Assembly: GCA_951813545.1 (NCBI GenBank)
Contig: OX638352.1
Span: forward strand, 496,001 to 560,000
Reading direction: 5' to 3'
Source: an uncultured Poribacteria bacterium
GTDB taxonomy: Bacteria > Poribacteria > WGA-4E > WGA-3G
DNA: 64,000 nucleotides
A program made the translations under genes and the position numbers. Under the pieces are notes generated by a model. That model was not told the origin of the DNA, searched no databases, and worked only from the letters and a program-made list of their open reading frames with translations. Below are positions 27,786 to 35,501 of this stretch, piece after piece; position 1 is the stretch's first letter, and each line of letters opens with the position of its first letter.

Positions 27786-28262
27786 ATGTTAGCTGTTAAA
27801 GAACTTGGCCACGTTGGACTCTACTGCACGGATGTACAAAAATCCCAAGATTTCTATACACGTATTCTCGGTCTTACTGTCACCGATGCCCATCCGGAAG
27901 GGCACATTATCTTCCTGAGTGCGCAGCCCGAATCAGAACACCACGAACTGGCGTTGTGTCCCGGCAGAGACGCTCCACCGGGTGCAAAAGTTGTGCAACA
28001 GGTCTCTTTTATCGTCAACGACCTCTCGGATTTAAAGCAATTCCACGCCCGCCTCAAGGAAGAAGGTGTCCGGATTCGGAGTGTGGTAAACCACGGTATC
28101 TCTCTGGCAATTTATTTCTACGATCCAGATGAGAATGTCGTTGAGGTTTACGCCAAAACCCCGTACAAGATTCCGCAACCATTCTCAGAGGACGTAGACC
28201 TCGATCTGGACGATGAGCAGTTGATGAAAATCGCTGAGACCGGCACATCCACAGCAGACTGA
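27786..28262 (+). CDS. VOC-superfamily protein (glyoxalase / extradiol dioxygenase-like)
   Basis: A 158-residue single-chain vicinal-oxygen-chelate protein with two beta-alpha-beta-beta-beta modules. It begins ELGHVGLYCTDVQKSQDFYTR (usual first metal His at about residue 9), has EHHELAL near 52, and in the second module DPDENVVEVYA with the usual metal Glu. The position that is often His at the start of module 2 reads QQVSFIV, so metal ligation may differ. Catechol 2,3-dioxygenase-type and glyoxalase-type activities are both possible. AGGAG precedes the ATG. It stands alone, with a promoter for the next gene downstream. Confidence 0.85.
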   Translation: MLAVKELGHVGLYCTDVQKSQDFYTRILGLTVTDAHPEGHIIFLSAQPESEHHELALCPGRDAPPGAKVVQQVSFIVNDLSDLKQFHARLKEEGVRIRSVVNHGISLAIYFYDPDENVVEVYAKTPYKIPQPFSEDVDLDLDDEQLMKIAETGTSTAD

Positions 28263-28432
28263 AAACACGTACCCTATCCCAAAGGCACTCCCTCTTCCTT
28301 GTAGGAGCAACCTTGTGAAAATGGAAGGACAGGAAGATTGGAGGAACCGCCGTCTCTACTATCTTCCAACCTTCCATGCTTCCGACCCAATTACTGAAAA
28401 CTGAATGTCCCTGAAAAATAGTTGCGTCTTCC

Positions 28433-28461
28433 TTGCAACAATTTTCTACGCGTGTTAATAT
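28433..28461 (+). promoter_or_regulatory. Sigma70-like promoter before the secreted protein genes
   Basis: TTGCAA and TAATAT are separated by 17 bases, 39 bases before the start of the F5/8-type secreted protein. It could serve the following genes as an operon. Confidence 0.55.
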
Positions 28462-28500
28462 ATACATCAAAGTACTACCTCAAAAATGGAGGAACGTGCA

Positions 28501-29214
28501 ATGAGACAGACAAAGTATTGGTGGTTTGTAATCGTGGCGATGCTAATAAGCATACCTCTCGTCTTCGCAGTCCACGAAGAAGATAAGGGACCCGAAAAAT
28601 TTGGACGCTACGAATTCAAAGCGCAGGACATCAAAGCAGCAACAGATGAATGTGATGCTGGAGGCAAACCGGGTCCCGAATTTGTGCCTACAGTTCGGGA
28701 TGATGAACCCAACTTGGCACTCCTCAAAGATGCGAAACCGGAAGCTTCCTCGCAGCTGGAGGGTTGGTGTCCTCGTAGGCACTGTATTGAATATCTCAAC
28801 GACGGTTTTTACAACAACTGCCGAAGCTGGATTATCGGTGCCATACCCGGCTGGGCACAAATCGATATTGGCGATGTCGCCAATGTAAACCGTATCTTTT
28901 TCGGTAGCGACCACTCACAAGGTTTTCTCGACCGGACAACCGCTGATTTCGATATCCTTGTAGCGACGACCAAAGCGGATGCAAACTCCGATGCGAACAC
29001 ATGGACAAAGGTTTATACGCATAAGGGTGACGCGGTTAGTGAAACCACTGAGTTCACCTTTAAGGATGTAGAAGCACGGTGGTTGCGGCTCCATATTCGC
29101 ACGAATGGTGGCGCGCGTGTCGATGAAATCGAAATTTACGGTGGCAGAGACCCGATGGACGTCGAACCGAGAGAGAAATTTACGACAACATGGGGAAGGC
29201 TAAAAACAGAGTAA
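28501..29214 (+). CDS. Secreted protein with F5/8 type C-like (discoidin) domain
   Basis: A 237-residue protein with a signal peptide (MRQTKYWWFVIVAMLISIPLVFA) and a beta-sandwich domain from about residue 80. The pattern NLALLKDAKPEASSQL, GWAQIDIGDVANVNRIFFG, and ARWLRLHIRTNGGARVDEIEIYG is that of discoidin/F5/8-type carbohydrate-binding domains. The last residues, VEPREKFTTTWGRLK, match the tails of three other secreted proteins in this window. The ATG at 28501 has GGAGG eight bases before it; the frame's first ATG at 28486 lies within that site. Likely exported to the periplasm or surface; ligand unknown. Confidence 0.75.
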   Translation: MRQTKYWWFVIVAMLISIPLVFAVHEEDKGPEKFGRYEFKAQDIKAATDECDAGGKPGPEFVPTVRDDEPNLALLKDAKPEASSQLEGWCPRRHCIEYLNDGFYNNCRSWIIGAIPGWAQIDIGDVANVNRIFFGSDHSQGFLDRTTADFDILVATTKADANSDANTWTKVYTHKGDAVSETTEFTFKDVEARWLRLHIRTNGGARVDEIEIYGGRDPMDVEPREKFTTTWGRLKTE

Positions 29215-29224
29215 TATTGCTATC

Positions 29225-29253
29225 TGTAGGCGAAGTTTAAAACCTCGCCTACA
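29225..29253. repeat. REP-like palindrome, copy 2
   Basis: TGTAGGCGA (29225-29233) and TCGCCTACA (29245-29253) are perfect complements, and inner GTTT/AAAC extends the stem after one mismatch. It resembles the palindrome at 12367-12389. No T-run follows. It lies between two genes of the same strand. Confidence 0.6.
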
Positions 29254-29272
29254 ATAAACAAGGTAGCCCTTA

Positions 29273-30085
29273 ATGAAAACTTCCAGATGGCGGATAACAC
29301 CCCTTGTTATCCTGACGCTGTGTGTCAGCATCGGTTATGCTGATATTCTGTTTCAGGATGACTTTGAGGGAAAAAACGCGATTGGCCAGCGAATCATTGA
29401 CGAAACCAAATGGATGGTCCTGCCGAGTTGGAAACTCAGTGACAACGAGGATAACCACGAGGTTTTAGGTAGAAAGGTGCTTGATATCTGAGGGCATGGT
29501 GCTGGATTAAGTGTCGCTGAGTTCCCAGAAGAATTTGATTACTACGCCGATTTCAAGACGATGGAAGGAACTCGTTCCGGGAGTGTCGCAAGTTTTGTCT
29601 TTCACGCACAAGAAGGCGAATTGGACCCACTCCGTCTTATTCAGGCAAACGGCATTTATAACCACTACTCGGCAACAATCGCGACGGAAGGTGCCAAATA
29701 TTCACCCCAACATATCAGTTGGGGGCGCCACTTTGCGCGTGAAAGAGTTTGGTTAGTTTGGAGGGTTCCGTTTGCAGACAAACAAAATCGGAAGCGAGAC
29801 GTTTGGTACCGAGTGAAGTTTGAGGTCCGGGCGAATCATCAATTTCATGCCTACTTGGGTGAAGTCGGTGCCGATCCTAACGAACTCATTTTCGTGGGAG
29901 CATGGACCGATAATGAAAAGAAGTTCGCGCGCGGAAAGATCGGCTTCTCAATGGGAGGAAATGTTGAATGGGGTTGGGGCGAACGCGCCCAATTCGATAA
30001 TATCCTGGTGACGACACCGGGATTTCTCTCTGTTGTTCCAAGACGGAAATTACCTCTGACATGGGGTGAACTAAAGCAGGAATGA
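29273..30085 (+). pseudogene. Secreted lectin-fold protein interrupted by an in-frame TGA
   Basis: The frame of 271 codons is open except for TGA at codon 73 (29489-29491). The next gene is a paralogue with the same layout, in which this position is Trp (VLDIWGGGAG against VLDI-stop-GHGAG), so the codon was TGG. The full product would have a signal peptide (about residues 1-23), a concanavalin-like sandwich starting at LFQDDFEG, conserved VWYRVKFEVR and FDNILVTTP, and the C-terminal KLPLTWGELK motif. AAGGTAG precedes the ATG. Sequence on both sides of the stop is well conserved, so the break is recent or an error, or the stop is read through. Confidence 0.8.
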
Positions 30086-30864
30086 TGATCTCCAACGGAT
30101 TTCCCTCACTATCCGTCCGAATCAAAGGATTAGACATACAATATGCCATTTTCCTGATCCTTGTGCTGTGTGTTAGCACAGGTTCTGCCGAGATTTTATT
30201 CTACGACGACTTTGAACGTCAAGAAATCGATCTCACTAACTGGATACCGCGCGTGAGTTGGAGCACTAAAGATAACGATACCCGACATGATGTGCTCGGC
30301 AGAAAAGTACTCGACATTTGGGGAGGTGGTGCCGGATTGAATCTTACCAATTTCCCTGAAGAATTTGATTACTACGCCGATTTCAATGCTAAAAATGGCG
30401 GTTCATTGGGATTCGTTTTCCACGCGAAGAACGACAAGTACTTCTACATGCACGAGATCTCAACTACTGGCTCCAAGCACGCACCACAACACATCGGATG
30501 GCATACAAACCGTGAGAACAACTGGTCAGTCGAAATAACACCGTTCGCAGACAACAGAAAACGTAGGCAGAATGTCTGGTACCGCGTTAAGTTTGAGGTG
30601 CGCAAGAACTACAAATTTAAGGCATACCTCGGTAAGGTTGGTGCGAAATGGAATAGTCTCGTTTTTGTGGGTGAATGGAGTGATAATGAGAAAAGATTTG
30701 AAAAGGGTAAGATCGGTTTCTACACGCGAGGCGGTAATCGGGGTGCTGCCGCTCACCACGCGCAATTCGATAATATTTTCGTCACTACCCCGGAATTTAA
30801 TATCTTTCTTGTTGAACTCAAAGATAAACTCGCCGTAACGTGGGGAGACCTCAAAATACAATGA
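30082..30864 (+). CDS. Secreted concanavalin-like (LamG/DUF1080-type) protein
   Basis: An intact 260-residue paralogue of the interrupted gene just upstream, whose stop it overlaps (ATGA). An internal-looking signal sequence (IQYAIFLILVLCVSTGSA, about 20-37) follows a 19-residue lead, then LFYDDFERQ begins the beta-sandwich. Conserved landmarks are EEFDYYADF, GSLGFVFHAKND, VWYRVKFEVRKNYKFKAYLG and QFDNIFVTTP. Proteins of this fold bind or cleave carbohydrates; no catalytic residues could be assigned. The C-terminus DKLAVTWGDLKIQ carries the shared tail motif. The following oxidoreductase gene overlaps its stop by four bases, implying an operon. Confidence 0.75.
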   Translation: MMISNGFPSLSVRIKGLDIQYAIFLILVLCVSTGSAEILFYDDFERQEIDLTNWIPRVSWSTKDNDTRHDVLGRKVLDIWGGGAGLNLTNFPEEFDYYADFNAKNGGSLGFVFHAKNDKYFYMHEISTTGSKHAPQHIGWHTNRENNWSVEITPFADNRKRRQNVWYRVKFEVRKNYKFKAYLGKVGAKWNSLVFVGEWSDNEKRFEKGKIGFYTRGGNRGAAAHHAQFDNIFVTTPEFNIFLVELKDKLAVTWGDLKIQ

Positions 30865-31868
30865 ACTCTCAAAAACCGTTGGCAATAGGCATCATCGGTG
30901 CTGGCAATATGGGCAGACATCATCTCAGAGTGATAACCGAGTACGGTGCGAGCGTCGTTGCGATCCATGACGTGCAACTTGAGGCAGCACGCGAACTCGC
31001 AACGCATACGGATGGAGCACTTGCCACTACCGCCTTAGATGCTTTTTTCGATGTAGACATGGACGGGGTGGTTATCACAACACCACCCCCTATCCGCCTT
31101 GAACCTATTCAGTTGGCATGTGATCGTGGTATTTCTCTGATGGTTGAAAAACCACCTGCCCTGAATATGGTTGAAGGTAGAGAGTGCCTTGCATCCATTG
31201 AGAAAGCAGGTGTCATCGCCGCTGTCGGATTCCAACTCCGCTATCATCCGCTCTATGAACGGTTGAAGACGTTAATCGCTTCGGAGACGGTGCACCTCGT
31301 CCGAACGGTCTGCACCGTCAATTATTACCTCAGTTTCAGGATGTCGCCATGGTTCCTTCAGTCTGAAATAAGTGGCGGTCCCTTGCCCGAACAAGCGGTG
31401 CATGTTTTGGATTGTGCTCGGTTCGTTATGGGGAATCCGAAACCGGTACAGGCACATGCCTTGGCTATTAAAAATATGGCGTTGGACCGAACCGAATTCG
31501 ATGCTGAAAATGCCATCCAAATGACCTATCAATTGGACAATGGGGTTTTCGGAACACACATGAATCACTGTGGGACCGAAAATTTTAGTTTCGAGGTTGA
31601 AGTCGTCGGACCGCATTTGCGACTACACGCAAATATGACAGAAAATGCAATTCGTGGATATCTCAACGGTGAAGCTATCAATGAGCCGACAGTTCCCGAA
31701 AATAGTTTGGGCTTAGACAAAACCGGGGCATGGCTTCGCGCTATTGAAACAGGTGACAGAACCCTGATTCGCTCACCATTCACTGACGCAATTGAGACAC
31801 TCGCCCTAATTGATGCAGCCGTCCAGAGTCGAGACACCGGTAGATTTATCCATGTAAAGGACCTATAA
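30861..31868 (+). CDS. Gfo/Idh/MocA-family oxidoreductase
   Basis: A 335-residue NAD(P)-dependent dehydrogenase. It has Rossmann motif IGIIGAGNMGRHH, catalytic-type Lys in MVEKPPALN, and second-domain pattern SGGPLPEQAVHVLDCARF with the conserved histidine. The ATG at 30861 overlaps the upstream stop (ATGA); the longer frame begins inside the previous gene. Substrates in this family are usually sugars or sugar derivatives; grouping with secreted carbohydrate-binding-type proteins fits such a role, but the substrate cannot be named. Confidence 0.88.
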   Translation: MNSQKPLAIGIIGAGNMGRHHLRVITEYGASVVAIHDVQLEAARELATHTDGALATTALDAFFDVDMDGVVITTPPPIRLEPIQLACDRGISLMVEKPPALNMVEGRECLASIEKAGVIAAVGFQLRYHPLYERLKTLIASETVHLVRTVCTVNYYLSFRMSPWFLQSEISGGPLPEQAVHVLDCARFVMGNPKPVQAHALAIKNMALDRTEFDAENAIQMTYQLDNGVFGTHMNHCGTENFSFEVEVVGPHLRLHANMTENAIRGYLNGEAINEPTVPENSLGLDKTGAWLRAIETGDRTLIRSPFTDAIETLALIDAAVQSRDTGRFIHVKDL

Positions 31869-31974
31869 GGTAAATTAGAAAAACGTGAAGCTTGGAACGA
31901 AGTGGAAAGCGGATATACGGGAAAGTCCTTGAAGTCTGCAACCCACTTCACCGAACCGCAAGGAAAATAAAAAA

Positions 31975-32316
31975 ATGATAGATTGGATTTACTTTCGGAA
32001 CAGCTGAAACTCGTGTAAAAAAGTGCAAGAGTTTCTTGACACACACAACGTACAAGTAGAAAACCGGACGGATGCGCGAAAAGAGAAAATGGATGCAGCA
32101 GCCGTGTGGGATTTAATGGGCAGCGCGAAGCAGATCATCGTCGCCAAAGGAAGACGGATAGAAACCTTCGTGCCAACTGAAGACACACAAGAATCAATCC
32201 TAAAATCAGTGATGGGACGAAGTGGCAGTCTACGTGCACCGACAGTGCAAAGTGGAGACGTTTTCCTCGTCGGTTTCAACGAAACGCTCTATGGTACGGA
32301 AGCACCCTTCGCTTAA
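31975..32316 (+). CDS. ArsC/Spx-like thioredoxin-fold protein, candidate selenoprotein with UxxC site
   Basis: The start is ATG at 31975 with AAGGAAA upstream. The frame reads MIDWIYFRNS, then TGA (32005-32007), then NSCKKVQEFLDTHNV, and runs open to 32316 (113 residues). TGA falls exactly where ArsC-family proteins have the first cysteine of their CxxC site after strand 1, giving U-N-S-C. The rest matches the ArsC/Spx family, including the late GSLRAPTVQSGDVFLVGFNE. A 7-bp stem starts at the TGA itself. Sec replacing Cys in UxxC of thioredoxin-fold proteins, including ArsC-like ones, is known. The alternative is an inactivated gene or a short protein from GTG at 32023 lacking the active site. 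Confidence 0.7.
32006..32035 (+). promoter_or_regulatory. Stem-loop at the in-frame TGA, SECIS candidate
   Basis: GAAACTC (32006-32012, overlapping the TGA) and GAGTTTC (32029-32035) are perfect complements with a 16-base loop, GTGTAAAAAAGTGCAA. Bacterial SECIS elements lie within the coding region just downstream of the UGA, with a short stem and GU in the loop; the distance here is somewhat short. The assignment depends on the selenoprotein reading. Confidence 0.45.
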
Positions 32317-32337
32317 ACCACCCAAGGACGAAAACCG

Positions 32338-33102
32338 ATGTCTATTGAAAAGATTCTGATTACGGGTGCCAGCGGATATCTGGCGCAATTTATCATTGAT
32401 CGACTGCACGGTGAATATCAACTCACGCTCATCGACCTCGTTGAACCCGACCGCGCACCCGCAGGTACGACTTTTATCAAGGCAGACGTGACAAATCCCG
32501 CTGAAATCGAAGCAGCCTGTGCAGGGCAGGATGCCGTTGTGCATCTCGTTGCCTTGGTACGGGGACGGTCCGATAAGCCCGCTTCGCTATTCGCAGATGT
32601 TATGGTGAAAGGGACATGGAACGTAGCAGAAGCGTGCGTGAAACAAGACGTGCAGAAACTGGTAAATATCTCAAGTATTTCAGCGTGTCCTCCTGCTCCG
32701 AGTGCAAAATTGCCGTACGAGGTGAGCGATGATTTTCAGTTCGGCGCGGGAGATCTCTACTATGCGCTGGCAAAGTACCTCGGTGAGCAGATCGGTGCGG
32801 CGTATCATCAGGCACACGGGTTGGATGTGATTCACGTTCGCCCAGGCGTCATTGCAGGAGACGGACAGAACCCGGGTCCGTCAGCTCCTGACATTGTAAC
32901 GGATCCTTGGTTCGTTTACGTAGATCCGAGGGACGTTGCGCAGTGCGTCGCCCGTGCAATTGAGACACAGACGGTAAGATACGGGTCGTACAATGCTGTC
33001 GCCGGACGTACAGATTCTCGTTTTGCGTGGAAACAAGCAGAAGACGATTTAGGATACTCGCCAGAGCACAATTGGCCAGAGATTCCCGGCGGCGATGCCT
33101 AA
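32338..33102 (+). CDS. NAD-dependent epimerase/dehydratase (extended SDR)
   Basis: A 254-residue extended short-chain dehydrogenase. It has the N-terminal dinucleotide motif ITGASGYLAQFI, VVHLVALVRG, the active-site YYALAKYLGE (Y-x3-K) preceded by Ser/Thr in NISSISACPP, and the RPGVIAGDG segment. It probably acts on a nucleotide sugar or free sugar derivative in the cytoplasm. It follows the ArsC-like gene after 21 bases on the same strand. AAGGA lies 11 bases before the ATG. Confidence 0.88.
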   Translation: MSIEKILITGASGYLAQFIIDRLHGEYQLTLIDLVEPDRAPAGTTFIKADVTNPAEIEAACAGQDAVVHLVALVRGRSDKPASLFADVMVKGTWNVAEACVKQDVQKLVNISSISACPPAPSAKLPYEVSDDFQFGAGDLYYALAKYLGEQIGAAYHQAHGLDVIHVRPGVIAGDGQNPGPSAPDIVTDPWFVYVDPRDVAQCVARAIETQTVRYGSYNAVAGRTDSRFAWKQAEDDLGYSPEHNWPEIPGGDA

Positions 33103-33110
33103 AGCACCTC

Positions 33111-34541
33111 ATGACATCTGAAAAAAATAAAATCCAGCCAAAAACTGCGGAGCTGCGTGCTGAAATCGCAGTGCTTGACACCGAACTCGCTGAGGATTTT
33201 AAAGCACAATTCTCGGTAGCCCCATTCCTATCCCGGAAAATTGTCAGTTTTCAGGGAAACAAAGACAAACCCGCCTACAGTTGGTACAAATATAAGGAAG
33301 CCTTTTCAGCAGAACTTGTTGAATATTTTCTCGGTAGTTATGACGGAGAAATATCGGGAAAAGTCCTTGATCCATTTGCTGGGATAGGAACAACCTTGTT
33401 CGCAGCGAGTTCCCAAGGAATCCCCGCTGACGGTATAGAATTATTACCCATCGGTCAGGAGATTATCCGTGCCCGCCTCCTTTCAGAAAGGGAACTGACA
33501 TCAAATGATCTTGCTACACTTGAACGCTGGATAACCTCCGTCCCTTGGAAGGAATGCCCAGAAAGGGTGTCATTCAGTACAATCCGGATTACAGAAAACG
33601 CCTATCCACCAGAAACAGTAGTGGCGATTGAACAGTACAGAGGTGCTTTTCAACAGGAAAACGAGGAAATTCAGGCAATCTTAAGGCTTGCCCTCTTGTG
33701 CATCTTAGAAAGCATCAGCTACACTCGAAAAGATGGACAATATTTGCGCTGGGATGCGCGCTCCGGCAAGCAACGCCCTGGAACAAAGGCATTCAACAAA
33801 GGCGAAATTCTTGGTTTTGACGCTGCTATAACCGCTAAACTTAAAGAAATTTTATCGGATGTCCGCAACGCTGAAGTACCCGCGACACTTTTCCCTGTTA
33901 AGCACATCACGAAGGATATTCGGTTATTTGAAGGTTCATGTCTTGAAGTGCTACCAACCCTTGAAACAGCTGCCTACGGAGCAGTTATGACTTCACCTCC
34001 CTATTGCAACCGTTACGATTACACTCGGACTTATGCCCTTGAACTCGCCATGTTGGAACTGACACAAGCCGAAGTCTCCAGTTTACGGCAGGAAATGCTC
34101 AGCTGCACCGTAGAAAACAGAGAAAAGGATTTGCTGAAAATCTGCCCGCAATGGGCACCTTTCACAGAAGCAGCGAACCAGCAGAAACTTCTCGGGGCAA
34201 TAAACACTTACCTCCAATACGAAAAAACCTCCGGTACATTAAACAACAACGGTATTCCACGAATGGTTCGGGGGTATTTTTCTGAGATGGCGTGCGTCAT
34301 AGGTGAGTGTGCCCGGGTCTTGAAACCAAATGCTCGGCTTTTCATGGTAAACGACAATGTTCGCTATGCGGGTGTGAGTATCTCTGTAGATACGATTTTA
34401 TCCGACATCGCACAGTCCCTCGGTTTTGAAGTAGAGAAAATTCTTGTGATGCCTGGAAAAAAGGGAAATAGCAGTCAACAAATGGGAGCGTATGGACGCG
34501 TGCCGCTTCGGAAATGTGTGTATGTCTGGAGAAAAAAATAA
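33111..34541 (+). CDS. Type II DNA methyltransferase, probable N4-cytosine type
   Basis: A 476-residue methyltransferase with the AdoMet-binding motif VLDPFAGIGTTLFAASSQG near residues 85-105 and the catalytic TSPPYCNRYDYTR around residue 297. Ser-Pro-Pro-Tyr is typical of enzymes that methylate the exocyclic amine of cytosine (m4C). A C-terminal segment, RVLKPNARLFMVNDNVRY, matches a further methyltransferase motif. The start is the ATG at 33111, after the epimerase stop; an upstream frame overlaps that gene. The stop shares one base with the start of the restriction enzyme gene (TAATG), so the two are co-translated. It should protect the host against the partner nuclease. Confidence 0.9.
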   Translation: MTSEKNKIQPKTAELRAEIAVLDTELAEDFKAQFSVAPFLSRKIVSFQGNKDKPAYSWYKYKEAFSAELVEYFLGSYDGEISGKVLDPFAGIGTTLFAASSQGIPADGIELLPIGQEIIRARLLSERELTSNDLATLERWITSVPWKECPERVSFSTIRITENAYPPETVVAIEQYRGAFQQENEEIQAILRLALLCILESISYTRKDGQYLRWDARSGKQRPGTKAFNKGEILGFDAAITAKLKEILSDVRNAEVPATLFPVKHITKDIRLFEGSCLEVLPTLETAAYGAVMTSPPYCNRYDYTRTYALELAMLELTQAEVSSLRQEMLSCTVENREKDLLKICPQWAPFTEAANQQKLLGAINTYLQYEKTSGTLNNNGIPRMVRGYFSEMACVIGECARVLKPNARLFMVNDNVRYAGVSISVDTILSDIAQSLGFEVEKILVMPGKKGNSSQQMGAYGRVPLRKCVYVWRKK

Positions 34542-35488
34542 TGTCATATCTCCGACATCTGTCCACAAGTGCCGATCTCATAACTCCCTCTGAGGAAATC
34601 CGCGCTGGTTTTGTTAGTTTAGCTTTGGAAAGGAGTCGTCAGGCAATTCCCTTTGTTGAGCAAGCCCGCGCATTAAAAGTTTCAGCGATGTCTGCGAAAC
34701 GCCCTAACGATCTACTTGAAATTGAAGGAATACGAACTGCATTACTAACAGCGGCTGGATTTTCAGAGAAAGCAACTAATCACACGAACGAAACCGATAA
34801 AACAGCAGCAATTCAAGGTTTCATAGAGAAATTTTTGGAACCAGCGGGGACGAATTTTGTTGAGGAATTGGTTTATAGATTTCTATTGACACGCGGGGAT
34901 TCGTTAGGCGGCTCAATGCGAAACATTGCCGGTAGGTTAGCAGAAAGGAAACTTACCCGAGCAATCATTTCCGTCTTGACGCTAACCGAGACAAATTACC
35001 AGTGGCTTAACGCCGCGAGTAACACATGGATTGTCGGAAAAAGCGATGATGCAGATATAGAATTGAGCCTTAAAGCACTTAGTTGGAAAAAGCACAAAGA
35101 AACTCGAACGCTGATTTACAATCGAACCATTCCGCTTGTGAGAAAAAACATAGATATGTGCCTACTCAATTGTACACCAGATGAAGCGAAAGCAGCGACT
35201 TACAAAATTCCGGAGAGGTTTATTGCTTTTGGGGAATTGAAAGGTGGAATTGATCCAGCAAGTGCCGACGAACATTGGAAAACTGCTCAAACTGCCTTAA
35301 CACGTATCAAAGACGCTTTTGCTAATGCGAATCTATCTCCAAGCCTCTTTTTTATTGGAGCAGTTATCGTTGACAGCATGGCACAAGAAATCTGGAACCA
35401 GCTTGAGGAAGGAACTCTGAAAAATGTAGCGAACTTGACAAATCCCGATCAAGTTGCATCGTTAGCTAATTGGCTTGTTGACCTATAA
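34541..35488 (+). CDS. AvaI/BsoBI-type restriction endonuclease
   Basis: A 315-residue protein recognised by LLTRGDSLGGSMRNIAGRLAE (about 113-133) and by FGELKGGIDPASADEHWKTA (about 230-249). In BsoBI/AvaI enzymes the Glu-x-Lys of ELK forms the metal-dependent PD-(D/E)xK catalytic centre. Relatives cut CYCGRG, so this enzyme probably has the same or a similar specificity (inference from family). It overlaps the methyltransferase stop by one base, which fits a type II pair with the methylase first. No separate controller gene is seen. It ends 13 bases before a convergent gene. Confidence 0.85.
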   Translation: MSYLRHLSTSADLITPSEEIRAGFVSLALERSRQAIPFVEQARALKVSAMSAKRPNDLLEIEGIRTALLTAAGFSEKATNHTNETDKTAAIQGFIEKFLEPAGTNFVEELVYRFLLTRGDSLGGSMRNIAGRLAERKLTRAIISVLTLTETNYQWLNAASNTWIVGKSDDADIELSLKALSWKKHKETRTLIYNRTIPLVRKNIDMCLLNCTPDEAKAATYKIPERFIAFGELKGGIDPASADEHWKTAQTALTRIKDAFANANLSPSLFFIGAVIVDSMAQEIWNQLEEGTLKNVANLTNPDQVASLANWLVDL

Positions 35489-35501
35489 CCACAGACTCAC
35501 C

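Noticed and set aside
10156..32316. Genome-wide reassignment of TGA to tryptophan, suggested by three in-frame TGA codons
   Set aside because: uvrA ends in TGA where its diverged copy ends in TAG, several other genes end in TGA, and Trp is encoded by TGG throughout. The three cases need separate explanations.
32023..32316. A 97-residue protein starting at GTG 32023
   Set aside because: That start lies inside the thioredoxin fold after the active site and has no ribosome-binding site. The ATG at 31975 has one and restores the complete domain across the TGA.
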